DNA of 64,000 nt from Trichormus variabilis 0441 (GTDB taxonomy: Bacteria > Cyanobacteriota > Cyanobacteriia > Cyanobacteriales > Nostocaceae), in assembly GCF_009856605.1 (NCBI RefSeq), contig NZ_CP047242.1, positions 1 through 64,000 on the forward strand, given 5' to 3'. The notes under the pieces are model-generated. The model did not search any database, was not told where the DNA came from, and saw only the letters and a list, made by a program, of their open reading frames with translations. This document shows positions 63,397 to 64,000 of this stretch, piece by piece. Each line of letters begins with the position of its first letter. Within the stretch, counting starts at the first letter, position 1. The position numbers were made by a program, and so were the translations under genes.

Positions 63397-64000
63397 ATGC
63401 CTCAACTAGCACCGCATATATTTGATATTTTATACCAAAAAGGTGTAGAACACGCATTTGGTATACCTGGGGATTTTGCCTTAACACTATTCGATGCACT
63501 AGCAGACAGCAAGATTGCACCTATTGTCATGACGCACGAACCCTGCGTAGGCTTTGCGGCTGATGCTTACTCCCGAATGCGGGGTTTGGGTTTAGCGGTT
63601 GTTACCTATAGCGTTGGCGGCTTAAATATGGTGAATGCTGTAGCTGGTGCTTATGCCGAGAAGTCTCCGTTGGTCATTTTAAGCGGCGGGCCAGGTGTGC
63701 GAGAACAAAAGGAGCATGACTTGTTACATCATAAGGTGAAAACTTTTGACACACAACGGCGTGTTTATGAAGAAGTCACCCTTTACGCTACAAAGCTAAC
63801 CGATCCAAAAACAGCCGATGCTAAAATTCATCATGCTCTTGACTATGCAACGACATTCAAGCGTCCTGTTTATTTGGAAATTCCCCGTGATCTAGTTTAT
63901 GCGGAGATTACAGAGTCAGAACACTTGCCACCACCAATCAAGCGCACTGATCCAGATACTTTAACGGAAGCCATTGCAGAAACTCTGGAGATGCTCAAGC
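63397..64000 (+). CDS. Thiamine-diphosphate-dependent 2-oxo acid decarboxylase, N-terminal part (cut by window edge)
   Basis: The first 201 residues of a pyruvate/indolepyruvate decarboxylase-like enzyme. GGGAGG lies eight bases ahead of ATG 63397. Family marks are the opening PQLAPHIFDILYQKGVEHAF, GIPGDFALTLFDAL, the activating glutamate Glu48 in MTHEPCVGFAADAY, SVGGLNMVNAVAGAYAEKSP and the ending part RPVYLEIPRDLVY. This is the PYR domain plus the start of the central domain; the thiamine-binding GDG...NN motif lies beyond the window. It would decarboxylate a 2-oxo acid to an aldehyde. Whether the substrate is pyruvate, phenylpyruvate or indolepyruvate cannot be told. Confidence 0.85.
   Translation, partial: MPQLAPHIFDILYQKGVEHAFGIPGDFALTLFDALADSKIAPIVMTHEPCVGFAADAYSRMRGLGLAVVTYSVGGLNMVNAVAGAYAEKSPLVILSGGPGVREQKEHDLLHHKVKTFDTQRRVYEEVTLYATKLTDPKTADAKIHHALDYATTFKRPVYLEIPRDLVYAEITESEHLPPPIKRTDPDTLTEAIAETLEMLK

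Overview
The window looks like chromosome of a filamentous, probably heterocyst-forming cyanobacterium (Nostocales; Nostoc, Calothrix or Tolypothrix-like). The evidence is the many GCGATCGC (HIP1-type) octamers, DUF1822 and cyanobacterial sigma-type genes, a DevBCA-type exporter, pentapeptide-repeat genes, heptad ATTCAAA repeats and small dispersed palindromic repeats. All assignments come from reading the sequence by eye; no database search was run.

Layout. (1) 0-5 kb, minus strand: a sulfur block with metX (cut by the window edge), metY, a YeeE/YedE thiosulfate-type transporter, a 56-residue secreted protein and an exported rhodanese, next to a decayed IS5-type transposase. (2) 5-24 kb: housekeeping and stress genes with several decayed ones. 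These are a phosphoribosyltransferase-tail protein and an alpha/beta hydrolase, two pentapeptide-repeat proteins, two P-type ATPases around an OmpR/His-kinase pair and a PepSY-like membrane protein, a baeRF-like protein, a broken capA, a hibernation-factor/cold-shock fusion, a phosphoribosyltransferase with an in-frame stop, an M20 amidohydrolase, a PPP phosphatase and a NarL-type regulator. (3) 24.7-27.1 kb: a DUF1822 protein and a sigma-70-like protein, minus strand, divergent from the next block.

(4) 27.4-57.8 kb, all plus strand: a lipopeptide biosynthetic cluster. By domain logic, a fatty-acyl-AMP ligase loads a fatty acid on an ACP, a KS-AT module extends it with malonate, and the missing ketoreductase leaves a beta-keto group that a class III aminotransferase on the next protein (ACP-AMT-C-A-PCP) can turn into a beta-amino acid. 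The chain then passes to C-A-PCP-E-C (a D-residue) and to a terminal protein with an inactive C-like domain, A, PCP and thioesterase. The last A domain has a hand-read code close to asparagine. A SyrP/TauD-type hydroxylase sits beside it and the inactive C-like domain resembles an interface domain, so a beta-hydroxy-Asn (or Asp) terminal residue is predicted. The likely product is a short lipopeptide: beta-amino-acyl, X1, D-X2, beta-hydroxy-Asn. An MFS exporter and a DevBCA set are embedded. A Ser/Thr kinase inside the cluster and a caspase-like protease at its end share a C-terminal helical domain that I do not recognise with certainty.

(5) 57.9-64 kb: the caspase-like gene (minus strand), a PEBP-family lipoprotein, a short conserved-looking protein, a YbdK-type carboxylate-amine ligase, a repeat-rich spacer and the start of a thiamine-diphosphate decarboxylase (cut by the edge).

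Mobile DNA is mostly miniature. Two MITE families each occur twice, with visible target duplications. At 7.26-7.68 kb one sits inside the other, and a third repeat sits inside both. A further long palindrome with flanking direct repeats lies between the two lipo-initiation genes.
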